Shown piece after piece: positions 1 through 11,962 of a stretch of 64,000 bases of DNA. The translations under genes and the position numbers were made by a program. Numbering within the stretch: the first letter of the stretch is position 1; every line of letters starts with the position of its first letter. Below the pieces are notes generated by a model that saw nothing but the letters and a program-made list of their open reading frames with translations, had not been told where the DNA came from and ran no database searches. The stretch is from the NCBI RefSeq assembly GCF_001905825.1, contig NZ_LIVV01000008.1:1-64000 (forward strand), read 5' to 3'. Source of the DNA: Streptomyces sp. CB02009. GTDB taxonomy: Bacteria; Actinomycetota; Actinomycetes; Streptomycetales; Streptomycetaceae.

Positions 1-431
1 AGCTCGGGGGTCTCGTCCGACGCGTAGCCGAACATCAGGCCCTGGTCGCCGGCGCCCTGCTTGTCCAGCTCGTCCTCGTCGCCCTCGACCCGCTGCTCGT
101 ACGCGGTGTCCACGCCCTGGGCGATGTCCGGGGACTGAGACCCGATGGACACCGACACGCCGCAGGAGGCGCCGTCGAAGCCCTTCTTCGAGGAGTCGTA
201 ACCGATCTCGAGGATCTTGTTCCGGACGAGGGTCGGGATGTCCGCCCACGCCTTGGTGGTCACCTCACCGGCGACGTGCACGAGGCCGGTGGTGATCAGC
301 GTCTCGACGGCGACGCGCGAGGTGGGGTCCTCTCGCAGGAGTGCGTCGAGGATGGTGTCGCTGATCTGGTCAGCGATCTTGTCGGGGTGTCCCTCGGTGA
401 CGGACTCCGAGGTGAACAGACGACGGGACAC
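1..431 (-). CDS. metK: S-adenosylmethionine synthetase (MetK), N-terminal part
   Basis: Makes S-adenosylmethionine from methionine and ATP in the cytoplasm. Only the first 143 codons are in the window; the gene runs off the left edge. The translation begins MSRRLFTSESVTEGHPDK, which holds the family's N-terminal ATP-binding motif (TEGHPDK), followed by the DPTSRVAVETL and GYDSSKKGFDG segments typical of the first MetK domain. The start is GTG at 431, with GGGAG about 5 nt upstream. The gene follows coaBC in the same direction after a 236-bp spacer, which has room for its own promoter. Confidence 0.95.
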   Translation of the reverse strand, partial: MSRRLFTSESVTEGHPDKIADQISDTILDALLREDPTSRVAVETLITTGLVHVAGEVTTKAWADIPTLVRNKILEIGYDSSKKGFDGASCGVSVSIGSQSPDIAQGVDTAYEQRVEGDEDELDKQGAGDQGLMFGYASDETPE

Positions 432-512
432 AACGCTCCCTGGGGTTGCAGCGGCTGCTGGCTCTTCTCTGTCGGACCGGCAGGGGGCTGCGCCCCAAGA
501 CGTTCCGCGGAC

Positions 513-518
513 AGTCTA
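513..518 (-). promoter_or_regulatory. possible metK -10 hexamer
   Basis: On the minus strand this reads TAGACT, a good match to the Streptomyces vegetative -10 (TAGRNT), about 80 bp upstream of the metK start. I see no good -35 at 17-18 bp. Elsewhere in the 432-667 spacer there are only the direct repeats at 556-610. I saw no riboswitch fold that I could recognise, but covariance models were not run. Confidence 0.25.
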
Positions 519-555
519 TCGGTCGTGGTCGCGGGATGGACCAGGTGTCTCGCCT

Positions 556-610
556 GGCGAATGCCCTGAGCGGGTGAATCCGGCCGCTTCACGGCGGGCG
601 AACGCCCTGA
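556..610. repeat. 14-bp direct repeat pair flanking a small inverted repeat
   Basis: GGCGAATGCCCTGA (556-569) and GGCGAACGCCCTGA (597-610) differ at one base and lie 41 bp apart. Between them GTGAA (574-578) pairs with TTCAC (588-592). The structure sits in the coaBC-metK spacer, upstream of the proposed metK -10. It could be an operator or leftover repeat; function unknown. Confidence 0.5.
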
Positions 611-667
611 TGGGGCGTACATCACACGCGTCCCGCTGGATTCACGGTCCTCGTGGGGCCGGATGCG

Positions 668-1897
668 TCAGGTCGTGGCCCGCAGCCTCGGCAGGACCAG
701 GTCCCAGACCGTCTCGGCGAGCGCTTCCTTCGGACCGTACGGCACGGGGGTCTCGGCGCCGTCCGAGGCGAGCACGACGGCCTCGTTCTCCTCGGAGCCG
801 AAGGTCTTGCGCTCCCCCACCTCGTTGACGACGAGGAGGTCGCAGCCCTTGCGGCGGAGCTTCTCCCGGCCGTTGGCGAGGACGTCGTCGGTCTCGGCGG
901 CGAAGCCGACGACCACCTGGCCCGGCAGGGCCCGGTCGGCGGAGAGCTCGGCGAGGATGTCGGGGTTGCGGACGAGCTCGACGGTGGGCGCTCCACCGTC
1001 GTCCTTCTTCTTGATCTTCCCGGTGGCGTAGACGGCCGGGCGGAAGTCGGCGACGGCGGCCGCCATGACCACGGCGTCGGCGTCGGCGACGGCCTTGAGC
1101 ACGGCCTCGCGGAGCTGGAGGGCGGTGCCGACGTGGACGACGTCGACGCCGGCCGGGTCGGGGATGCCGGTGTTGGCCTCGACGAGGGTGACCCGGGCCC
1201 CCCGGGCGGCGGCGGCCCGCGCGAGCGCGTACCCCTGCTTCCCCGAGGAGCGGTTGCCCAGGTAGCGGACCGGGTCGAGGGGCTCACGGGTGCCGCCGGC
1301 GCTGACCACGACGTGCCGTCCGGCGAGGTCGGGGGCGGCGGTGCCGCCGGTGAGACCCTGCCGATTCAGGATGTGCCGGCAGATCTCGAAGATCTCCGCC
1401 GGGTCGGGCAGCCGGCCCTTGCCGGTGTCGACGCCGGTGAGGCGGCCGACGGCGGGCTCGATGACGACGGCGCCGCGCCGGCGCAGGGTGGCCACGTTCT
1501 CCTGGGTCGCCGGGTGCTCCCACATCTCGGTGTGCATGGCGGGGGCGAAGACGACGGGACAGCGCGCGGTGAGCAGCGTGTTGGTGAGCAGGTCGTCCGC
1601 GAGGCCGTGGGCGGCCTTGGCGAGCATGTCGGCGGTGGCGGGGGCGACCACGACGAGGTCGGCGGCCTGGCCGATCCGGACGTGCGGCACCTCGTGGACG
1701 CTCTCCCATACCTCGGTCGAGACGGGGTTGCCGGAGAGCGCGGACCAGGTGGCGGCGCCGACGAAGTGGAGGGCGGAGTCGGTGGGGACGACGCGGACGT
1801 CGTGGCCCGACTCGGTGAGCCGTCTGAGCAGCTCGCAGGCCTTGTAGGCGGCGATGCCGCCGCTGACGCCCAGAACGACCTTCGGCTTGGTCACCAC
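668..1897 (-). CDS. coaBC: bifunctional phosphopantothenoylcysteine decarboxylase / phosphopantothenate-cysteine ligase (CoaBC)
   Basis: Catalyses two consecutive steps of coenzyme A synthesis: cysteine addition to 4'-phosphopantothenate (CoaB half) and FMN-dependent decarboxylation (CoaC half). The N-terminal flavoprotein half has GVSGGIAAYKACELLRRL and PAMHTEMW (the PxMNxxMW motif with His for Asn, which I recall as usual in actinobacteria). The C-terminal ligase half has SAGGTREPLDPVRY and RSSGKQG. I chose GTG at 1897 because GGGGAG lies 5 nt upstream; GTG at 1894 is equally readable. A longer frame opens 15 codons upstream but lacks a ribosome binding site. A strong hairpin separates it from rpoZ. 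Confidence 0.95.
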   Translation of the reverse strand: MVTKPKVVLGVSGGIAAYKACELLRRLTESGHDVRVVPTDSALHFVGAATWSALSGNPVSTEVWESVHEVPHVRIGQAADLVVVAPATADMLAKAAHGLADDLLTNTLLTARCPVVFAPAMHTEMWEHPATQENVATLRRRGAVVIEPAVGRLTGVDTGKGRLPDPAEIFEICRHILNRQGLTGGTAAPDLAGRHVVVSAGGTREPLDPVRYLGNRSSGKQGYALARAAAARGARVTLVEANTGIPDPAGVDVVHVGTALQLREAVLKAVADADAVVMAAAVADFRPAVYATGKIKKKDDGGAPTVELVRNPDILAELSADRALPGQVVVGFAAETDDVLANGREKLRRKGCDLLVVNEVGERKTFGSEENEAVVLASDGAETPVPYGPKEALAETVWDLVLPRLRATT

Positions 1898-1936
1898 TGC
1901 CACTCCCCGCACTCGGATGCCTACGACTCCATGAGA

Positions 1937-1975
1937 CACCACAGGCCCGGCGGATGTTCCGCCGGGCCTGTGGTG
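1937..1975 (-). terminator. hairpin terminator between rpoZ and coaBC
   Basis: Perfect 17-bp inverted repeat (1937-1953 with 1959-1975), loop ATGTT, just past the rpoZ stop. There is no clear U-run, as is usual in Streptomyces. It should end gmk-rpoZ transcripts, so coaBC probably has its own promoter or relies on read-through. Confidence 0.75.
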
Positions 1976-1991
1976 AAGGAACGTGACGTGC

Positions 1992-2264
1992 TTACGTGGC
2001 CGGGCCCTCGATGGCCTCGGACGTCAGCAGACCCGCGTTGATCTCGCGCAGGGCGATCGAGAGCGGCTTCTCGTGGACGTGGGTGTCGACCAGCGGACCC
2101 ACGTACTCCAGCAGGCCCTCGCCGAGCTGGGAGTAGTACGCATTGATCTGACGCGCGCGCTTGGCCGCGTAGATCACGAGGCTGTACTTCGAGTCCGTGG
2201 CCTCGAGCAGCTCGTCGATCGGCGGGTTGATGATGCCCTCGGGCGCGGTGATGGAAGAGGACAC
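1992..2264 (-). CDS. rpoZ: DNA-directed RNA polymerase omega subunit
   Basis: Small RNA polymerase subunit that helps assemble beta-prime and, in many bacteria, contributes to ppGpp response. 90 residues, the usual actinobacterial length. It contains the omega core: PPIDELLEATDSKYSLVIYAAKRARQIN, quoted here only as PPIDELLEA and YSLVIYAAKRARQI, followed by HEKPLSIALREI. It lies downstream of gmk, as in many bacteria, with a 65-bp spacer. Confidence 0.96.
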   Translation of the reverse strand: MSSSITAPEGIINPPIDELLEATDSKYSLVIYAAKRARQINAYYSQLGEGLLEYVGPLVDTHVHEKPLSIALREINAGLLTSEAIEGPAT

Positions 2265-2329
2265 GCTCTACCTTCCGAAGATGGAAAAAGGATCGGACAG
2301 CCGAGTGGGTGTCCGGGGGAACAAGTGGA

Positions 2330-2902
2330 TCATTCCCCAGAAGTCAACAGCATCAACGTTAGCAGCTCGCGCGCAACGTCCTCGACGGAGGTGTTGACGA
2401 GCGTGGTGTCGAACTCCGACTCGGCGGCCAGCTCGACCTTCGCGGCGGCCAGCCGGCGCTCGATGACCTCGGGGGACTCGGTGCCGCGGCCGGTGAGGCG
2501 GCGGACCAGTTCCTCCCAGCTCGGCGGGGCCAGGAAGACCAGCTGGGACTCGGACATCGAGTCCTTCACCTGGCGGGCGCCCTGGAGGTCGATCTCCAGG
2601 AGCACGGGCTCGCCGGCGTCGAGGCGGTCGAGGACCGCGCGGCGCGGGGTGCCGTACCGGTTGCCCGCGAACTCGGCCCATTCGAGGAGTTCACCGTTGG
2701 CGATCAGCTTGTCGAACTCGTCGTCCGTCACGAAGAAGTAGTGGACGCCGTGCTTCTCGCCGGGGCGGGGCTTCCGTGTCGTCGCCGACACCGAGAGCCA
2801 GACCTCGGGGTGGACCTTGCGCATATGAGCGACGACCGTGCTCTTGCCGACCCCTGAGGGGCCGGAGAGCACGGTCAGCCGCGGACGTACCTCTGCTGCC
2901 AT
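2330..2902 (-). CDS. gmk: guanylate kinase
   Basis: Phosphorylates GMP to GDP with ATP. 190 residues. P-loop GPSGVGKS at 14-21, the substrate-binding SVSATTRKPRPGE segment, the YFFV and EWAEFAGNRYGTP GMP-binding region, and LLEIDLQGARQVK. It sits between the sIHF gene and rpoZ, an arrangement conserved in actinobacteria. A weak inverted repeat (GGGGAA ... TTCCCC, around 2315-2338) overlaps the 3' end. Confidence 0.96.
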   Translation of the reverse strand: MAAEVRPRLTVLSGPSGVGKSTVVAHMRKVHPEVWLSVSATTRKPRPGEKHGVHYFFVTDDEFDKLIANGELLEWAEFAGNRYGTPRRAVLDRLDAGEPVLLEIDLQGARQVKDSMSESQLVFLAPPSWEELVRRLTGRGTESPEVIERRLAAAKVELAAESEFDTTLVNTSVEDVARELLTLMLLTSGE

Positions 2903-2975
2903 GCAGCGATTATTCCAGCTTTACCGGGGTGCCCGGGACGCGTGTCCCGGATCGGTGGCCGGACCGGTCGCCGGA

Positions 2976-3299
2976 TCAGGCGCCGGTGCTGCCGAACTCG
3001 CGCTCCAGGGAGGCGATCTGGTTGGAGCCGAGACCGCGCACCCGGCGGCTCTCGGAGATGCCGAGCCGCTCCATGATCTGCTTGGCGCGGACCTTGCCCA
3101 CGCCGGGCAGGGACTCGAGCAGCGCGGAGACCTTCATCTTGCCGATGACGTCGTTCTCCTGGCCGGTCTTGATGACCTCGTGGAGGGAGGCGCCGGAGTG
3201 CTTGAGTCGATTCTTGACCTCGGCCCGCTCCCGGCGAGCCGCGGCGGCCTTCTCGAGCGCGGCTGCGCGCTGTTCAGGGGTAAGGGGCGGAAGAGCCAC
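2976..3299 (-). CDS. actinobacterial integration host factor (sIHF/mIHF), nucleoid-associated protein
   Basis: Sequence-non-specific DNA-binding protein that shapes the nucleoid and, in Streptomyces, affects sporulation and antibiotic production (known for the family). 107 residues, the expected length. An N-terminal Lys/Arg-rich helix (ALEKAAAARRERAEVKNRLK) is followed by a helix-two-turn-helix fold with LESLPGVGKVRAKQIMERL and the LGSNQ segment. I chose GTG at 3299 because GAGGTGA lies about 6 nt upstream and the protein then begins MALPPLTPEQR like its homologues; the frame stays open 25 codons further upstream. Confidence 0.93.
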   Translation of the reverse strand: MALPPLTPEQRAAALEKAAAARRERAEVKNRLKHSGASLHEVIKTGQENDVIGKMKVSALLESLPGVGKVRAKQIMERLGISESRRVRGLGSNQIASLEREFGSTGA

Positions 3300-3414
3300 G
3301 CCTACGTCACCTCGGATGTCGATCTGTCGGATACGGACCGGTGAGGAACCTCGCGCCCCACACCAGTGGAGCAACGCTCAACGGAGTGGTCGTTGAACGC
3401 CTGCTCTGCCCCGG

Positions 3415-3443
3415 AGACTAGCGGCCGAGGCCGCTCCAGTCAG
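3415..3443 (-). promoter_or_regulatory. candidate sIHF promoter
   Basis: On the minus strand CTGACT (3438-3443) and TAGTCT (3415-3420) are separated by exactly 17 bp. Each matches four of six consensus bases. An inverted repeat ends 10 bp upstream of the -35. Plausible vegetative promoter, unproven. Confidence 0.35.
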
Positions 3444-3539
3444 CGAGAACGAAGGAAAAGTCCTGGTCAGCATCGACCGACCGGGACTTTTCCGGCAAAA
3501 CGACCCGGTTTTGAGCCAAGATTTCGTCAAGTAGTGAGA

Positions 3540-3572
3540 CGGCCCGGCGGGACGGGTCGTCCCACCGGGCCG
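3540..3572 (-). terminator. terminator after pyrF (end of the pyrimidine operon)
   Basis: 15-bp stem (3540-3554 with 3558-3572) with one C/A mismatch and loop GGT, starting about 58 bp past the pyrF stop. It closes the pyr transcription unit before the sIHF gene. Confidence 0.75.
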
Positions 3573-3630
3573 AAACAGTGCCGACATCCGGGTCGATCCG
3601 CTCCGACCTGCGGAGAGACCGTGATGCTCG

Positions 3631-4472
3631 TTACCCGCCGACGGCCGCGCGGATCTCGTCCGCGTACCGGTGCGCCGAGTCCCGCAGGGCGCTCGCGTCC
3701 GGTCCGTGCCGCAGGACCCCGCGGCTGACGTTCGGGACGACGTTGCCGACGGCCGCGCCGAAGACCGCCGGGAGGTCGGCCGGGGTCGCGCCCTGGGCAC
3801 CGATGCCGGGAGCCAGGAGGGGACCGTTGATGTCCAGGTCGAACGAGGACAGGTCGCCGAGGGTGGCACCGACGACCGCGCCGAAGGAGCCCATCGGGCT
3901 CTCCCCCGCGTTCTCCGCGGCGAGGTGGCCCAGCATGGTCGCGCCGATGGTGCGGCCGTCCGGGTCGTCGGTGCGGACGGCCCGCTGGACCTCCGCGCCC
4001 TCCGGGTTGGACGTCAGGGCCAGGACGAAGAGTCCGGCGCCGGACTCGCGCGCCAGGTCCACGGCCGGCTTCAGGGAGCCGTAGCCGAGGTACGGGGAGA
4101 CCGTGAGCGCGTCGGAGAAGAGCGGGGAGTCCTTGCGCAGGTAGGTCTCGGCGTACGCGGCCATGGTCGAGCCGATGTCGCCGCGCTTGGCGTCCATGAC
4201 GACCAGGCCGCCCGCCGCGCGCAGATCGGCGGTGGCGCGCTCCAGGACGGCGACACCGCGCGAGCCGAAGCGCTCGAAGAAGGCGGACTGCGGCTTGAAG
4301 ACGGCCACGGTGTCCGCGAGCGCCTCGACGACGGTGAAGGTGAACCGCTCGAGACCGGCGATGTCGTCGGTCAGGCCCCAGGAGTCGAGCAGCGCCGCGT
4401 GCGGATCGATGCCGACGCAGAGCGGGCCGCGCTCGTCCATGGCGGAGCGCAGGCGGGTGCCGAAGGAGAGAG

Positions 4473-4476
<4 letters not shown>
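3631..4476 (-). CDS. pyrF: orotidine 5'-phosphate decarboxylase
   Basis: Last step to UMP: decarboxylates orotidine monophosphate. 281 residues, the longer (type 2) OMP decarboxylase form found in actinobacteria. Active-site motif DAKRGD at 95-100, preceded by KPQSAFFERFG, and followed by the phosphate-binding GIGAQGATP region near the C-terminus. Its ATG overlaps the pyrD stop by 4 nt (ATGA), so translation is probably coupled to pyrD. It is the last gene of the pyr cluster. Confidence 0.96.
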
Positions 4477-5582
<1,106 letters not shown>

Positions 5583-5609
5583 GTGCTCCGGTCCGGGTCT
5601 GCTCATGAC

Positions 5610-5645
5610 GAGGGGGACACCGCAGATCCTGCCGGTGTCCCCCTC
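5610..5645 (-). terminator. hairpin between carB and pyrD
   Basis: 13-bp inverted repeat (5610-5622 with 5633-5645); inner bases GCAG/CTGC extend it. It lies between the carB stop and the pyrD ribosome binding site, inside the pyr cluster, so it could attenuate read-through into pyrD-pyrF or stabilise the upstream mRNA end. Confidence 0.5.
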
Positions 5646-5658
5646 CTCTGACGGGCTG

Positions 5659-8959
<3,301 letters not shown>

Positions 8960-8967
<8 letters not shown>

Positions 8968-10108
8968 GCTCGGCCTCCATCAGGGATACGAAACGGTCGA
9001 AGAGGTACGCGGCGTCGTGCGGGCCCGCGGCCGCCTCGGGGTGGTACTGGACGGAGAAGGCCGGCTGGTCGAGCAGCTGGAGGCCTTCCACGACGTCGTC
9101 GTTCAGGCAGACGTGCGAGACCTCGGCACGCCCGAAGGGGGTCTCGGAGACCTTGTCGAGGGGCGCGTCGACGGCGAAGCCGTGGTTGTGCGCGGTGATC
9201 TCGACCTTGCCGGTCGTGCGGTCCTGGACCGGCTGGTTGATGCCCCGGTGGCCGTACTTCAGCTTGTAGGTGCCGAAGCCGAGCGCGCGGCCGAGGATCT
9301 GGTTGCCGAAGCAGATACCGAAGAGCGGGGTCTTCCGCTCCAGGACGGCCTGCATGAGGGCGACGGGGCCGTCCGCGGTGGCCGGGTCGCCCGGGCCGTT
9401 GGAGAAGAACACGCCGTCCGGGGCGACCGCGTACACGTCCTCGACGGTCGCGGTGGCGGGCAGCACGTGGACCTCGATGCCGCGCTCGGCCATCCGGTGC
9501 GGGGTCATGCCCTTGATGCCGAGGTCGACCGCGGCGACGGTGAACTTCTTCGTGCCGATCGCGGGGACGACGTAGGTCTCCTTGGTGGCGACCTCGGCGG
9601 AGAGGTTCGCGCCCTTCATCTGCGGCTGGGCCTTGACCTTGTCGAGGAGGGCCTCGTCGCGGATGCCGGTCCAGGCGTCGCCGGAGAAGATGCCGACGCG
9701 CATGGCGCCGCGCTCGCGCAGGTGGCGGGTGAGGGCGCGGGTGTCGATGCCGGAGATGCCGACGACGCCCTGGCGCTCCAGCTCCTCGTCCAGCGAGCGC
9801 CGGGCGCGCCAGTTGGAGGAGACGCGGGCGGGGTCGCGGACGACGTAGCCGGAGACCCAGATCCGCTCGGACTCGGGGTCCTCGTCGTTGACGCCCGTGT
9901 TGCCGACGTGCGGGGCGGTCATGACGACGACCTGGCGGTGGTACGACGGGTCGGTGAGGGTCTCCTGGTAGCCGCTCATGCCGGTGGAGAACACGGCCTC
10001 GCCGAAGGTCTCCCCCACGGCCCCGTAGGCGCGACCGCGGAAGATGCGGCCGTCCTCCAGGACGAGTACGGCGGGAACCTTGCTGGTTCCCCGGGTGGAG
10101 GTCGTCAT
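8960..10108 (-). CDS. carA: carbamoyl-phosphate synthase small (glutaminase) subunit
   Basis: Class I glutamine amidotransferase subunit that hydrolyses glutamine and passes ammonia to CarB. 382 residues. The N-terminal CPSase domain starts VPAVLVLEDGRIFRGRAYG; the amidotransferase domain has the nucleophile motif FGICFGNQILG and the HPEAAAGPHD end with the catalytic His-Glu pair. I chose ATG at 10108, which overlaps the stop of the upstream membrane protein by 4 nt (ATGA). The frame is open far upstream but that stretch is the shadow of pyrC and its neighbour. Confidence 0.97.
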
Positions 10109-10677
10109 CGTGCGATGCCTTCCGTCGTGGTGGTCATGGAGTTGATGGCCTCGACCCAGGCGGTGTGTTCGGCCGCCCGGTCGGACCGGAAGCCGGAGTC
10201 GAGCAGGGTGCCGCCGTGCGTCCAGGTGACGATCAGCAGGCCGCCCTCGGCGAGGACCTTGCCCGCGATGCCCTTGTCGAGGCGGGCCTCGCGCAGGGCT
10301 TCGGCCGGGACGAAGAAGTCGTTCGCCCCGGGGCGTACGACCGCGAGCCCGGCGTCGGTGAGCGTGAGCTCGACGCGGCTGCGGGTGCCGAGCCCGTGGG
10401 CCACGATCCGGTCGAGCCACTGCCCGGCGGTCGTGGAGCCGTGGTAGCGCCCGCTGAGAGTCAGTTTCTCCACACCGGCGGCCTCGGGCGCGGTGGGGAG
10501 CTCGGGGAGGTCCGACTGGAGGCTGCCGCGCCACTTCCAGCCCTGGCGCATCAGCCAGTACACGAAGGCGATGAAGAGCAGCAGTCCGGCGACCCAGCCG
10601 AGCCGTCCGGCCCAGTCGGTCACCTCCGCCGACTTCTGCTCGGCAGCCTCTGCGGCGATTGCGATGAGTGGTGTCAC
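10105..10677 (-). CDS. uncharacterised membrane-anchored protein of the pyr operon
   Basis: Function not known to me. 190 residues. A short N-terminal segment is followed by one membrane helix at about 24-43 (RLGWVAGLLLFIAFVYWLMR) and then a soluble domain of about 145 residues that starts with an acidic Pro-rich stretch. The C-terminal part (SGRYHGSTTAGQWLDRIVAHGLG, then ARSRVELTLTDAGLAVVR-like and FFVPAEALREARLDKG) alternates beta-like segments and recalls a PH-like fold, but that is only an impression. GTG start overlaps the pyrC stop (GTGA) and its own stop overlaps the carA start (ATGA). This tight coupling on both sides implies co-production with the pyrimidine enzymes. Confidence 0.85.
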   Translation of the reverse strand: MTPLIAIAAEAAEQKSAEVTDWAGRLGWVAGLLLFIAFVYWLMRQGWKWRGSLQSDLPELPTAPEAAGVEKLTLSGRYHGSTTAGQWLDRIVAHGLGTRSRVELTLTDAGLAVVRPGANDFFVPAEALREARLDKGIAGKVLAEGGLLIVTWTHGGTLLDSGFRSDRAAEHTAWVEAINSMTTTTEGIAR

Positions 10678-11960
10678 GCCAGCTTCCCGTCCACGACCGT
10701 TGCCCGGCCCCGCAGGAAGGTGTGGGTGACGCGTCCCGGCAGCTCACGGCCCTCGTAGGGGGTGTTGCGGCTGCGGGAGGCGAAGTCCGCGGGGTCCACG
10801 ACACCACGGTAAGCCGGATCGACCAGCGTCAGGTTCGCGGGCTCACCAGCCGAGACGGGTCGTCCGTGGCCGGTGGCCCGTCCGATGCGGGCGGGCGCGA
10901 AGGACATCCGGTCGGCGACGCCGGCCCAGTCGAGGAGTCCGGTCTCGACCATCGTCTGCTGGACGACGGAGAGCGCGGTCTCCAGGCCGACCATGCCCAT
11001 GGCGGCCGCGGCCCACTCGCAGTCCTTGTCCTCGTGGGGGTGCGGGGCGTGGTCGGTGGCGACGATGTCGATCGTGCCGTCGGCCAGCGCCTCGCGGAGC
11101 GCGAGGACGTCCTTCTCGGTGCGCAGCGGCGGGTTGACCTTGTAGACCGGGTTGTAGCTCCGGACCATCTCGTCGGTGAGGAGGAGGTGGTGCGGGGTGA
11201 CCTCGGCGGTGACGTCGATGCCGCGGGACTTGGCCCAGCGGACGATCTCGACGGAGCCTGCGGTGGAGAGGTGGCAGATGTGGACGCGGGAGCCGACGTG
11301 CTCGGCGAGGAGGACGTCGCGGGCGATGATCGACTCCTCGGCGACGGCCGGCCAGCCGCCGAGTCCGAGCTCGGCCGAGACGATGCCCTCGTTCATCTGG
11401 GCACCCTCGGTGAGGCGGGGCTCCTGGGCGTGCTGGGCGACGACGCCGCCGAAGGCCTTCACGTACTCCAGGGCGCGGCGCATGATCACGGCGTCGTCGA
11501 CGCACTTGCCGTCGTCCGAGAAGACGGTGACGCCGGCGGCGGAGTCGTGCATGGCGCCGAGCTCGGCGAGCTTCCTGCCCTCCAGGCCGACGGTGACGGC
11601 GCCGATGGGCTGCACGTCGCAGTAGCCGGACTCCTTGCCGAGCCGGTAGACCTGCTCGACGACACCGGCGGTGTCGGCGACCGGGTGGGTGTTGGCCATG
11701 GCGAAGACGGCCGTGAAGCCGCCGGAGGCGGCGGCGCGGGTGCCGGTGAGGACGGTCTCGGAGTCCTCGCGGCCGGGCTCGCGCAGGTGGGTGTGGAGGT
11801 CGACGAGGCCGGGCAGCAGGATCTGGCCGTCGGCCTCGATCACGGTGGCGGCGTCGGCGGACAGGCCGGTGCCGACCTCGGTGATGGTCTCGCCGTCGAT
11901 CAGCACGTCCTGGACGGCGCCGCCGAGCACCTTCGCACCGCGGATCAGAGTCTTGCCCAT
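10674..11960 (-). CDS. pyrC: dihydroorotase
   Basis: Zinc amidohydrolase that cyclises carbamoyl-aspartate to dihydroorotate. 428 residues, the type I family. Metal-binding motif LVDLHTHLREPG follows the ADGQILLPG strand; FAMANTHPVADT, the AQHAQEPRLTEG histidine segment, VHICHLSTAGSVE and VATDHAPHPHEDK carry the remaining metal and substrate ligands. I chose ATG at 11960 (MGKTLIRGAKVLGG), 2 nt after the pyrB stop. The stop overlaps the start of the next gene. Confidence 0.97.
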   Translation of the reverse strand: MGKTLIRGAKVLGGAVQDVLIDGETITEVGTGLSADAATVIEADGQILLPGLVDLHTHLREPGREDSETVLTGTRAAASGGFTAVFAMANTHPVADTAGVVEQVYRLGKESGYCDVQPIGAVTVGLEGRKLAELGAMHDSAAGVTVFSDDGKCVDDAVIMRRALEYVKAFGGVVAQHAQEPRLTEGAQMNEGIVSAELGLGGWPAVAEESIIARDVLLAEHVGSRVHICHLSTAGSVEIVRWAKSRGIDVTAEVTPHHLLLTDEMVRSYNPVYKVNPPLRTEKDVLALREALADGTIDIVATDHAPHPHEDKDCEWAAAAMGMVGLETALSVVQQTMVETGLLDWAGVADRMSFAPARIGRATGHGRPVSAGEPANLTLVDPAYRGVVDPADFASRSRNTPYEGRELPGRVTHTFLRGRATVVDGKLA

Positions 11961-11962
11961 GG

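Larger units (their letters stand above)
3300..3630 (-). other. sIHF upstream region (331 bp)
   Basis: Gene-free spacer between pyrF and the sIHF gene. It holds the pyr-operon terminator (3540-3572), an inverted repeat GGAAAAGTCC / GGACTTTTCC (3454-3463 with 3484-3493, with inner GGTC/GACC pairs), a candidate promoter (3415-3443) whose spacer contains the palindromic GCGGCCGAGGCCGC (3421-3434), and about 115 bp of leader before the start codon. Confidence 0.6.

Noticed and set aside
432..667. SAM riboswitch before metK
   Set aside because: I looked for a multi-helix SAM aptamer and saw only direct repeats and a small inverted repeat. A covariance-model search would settle it.
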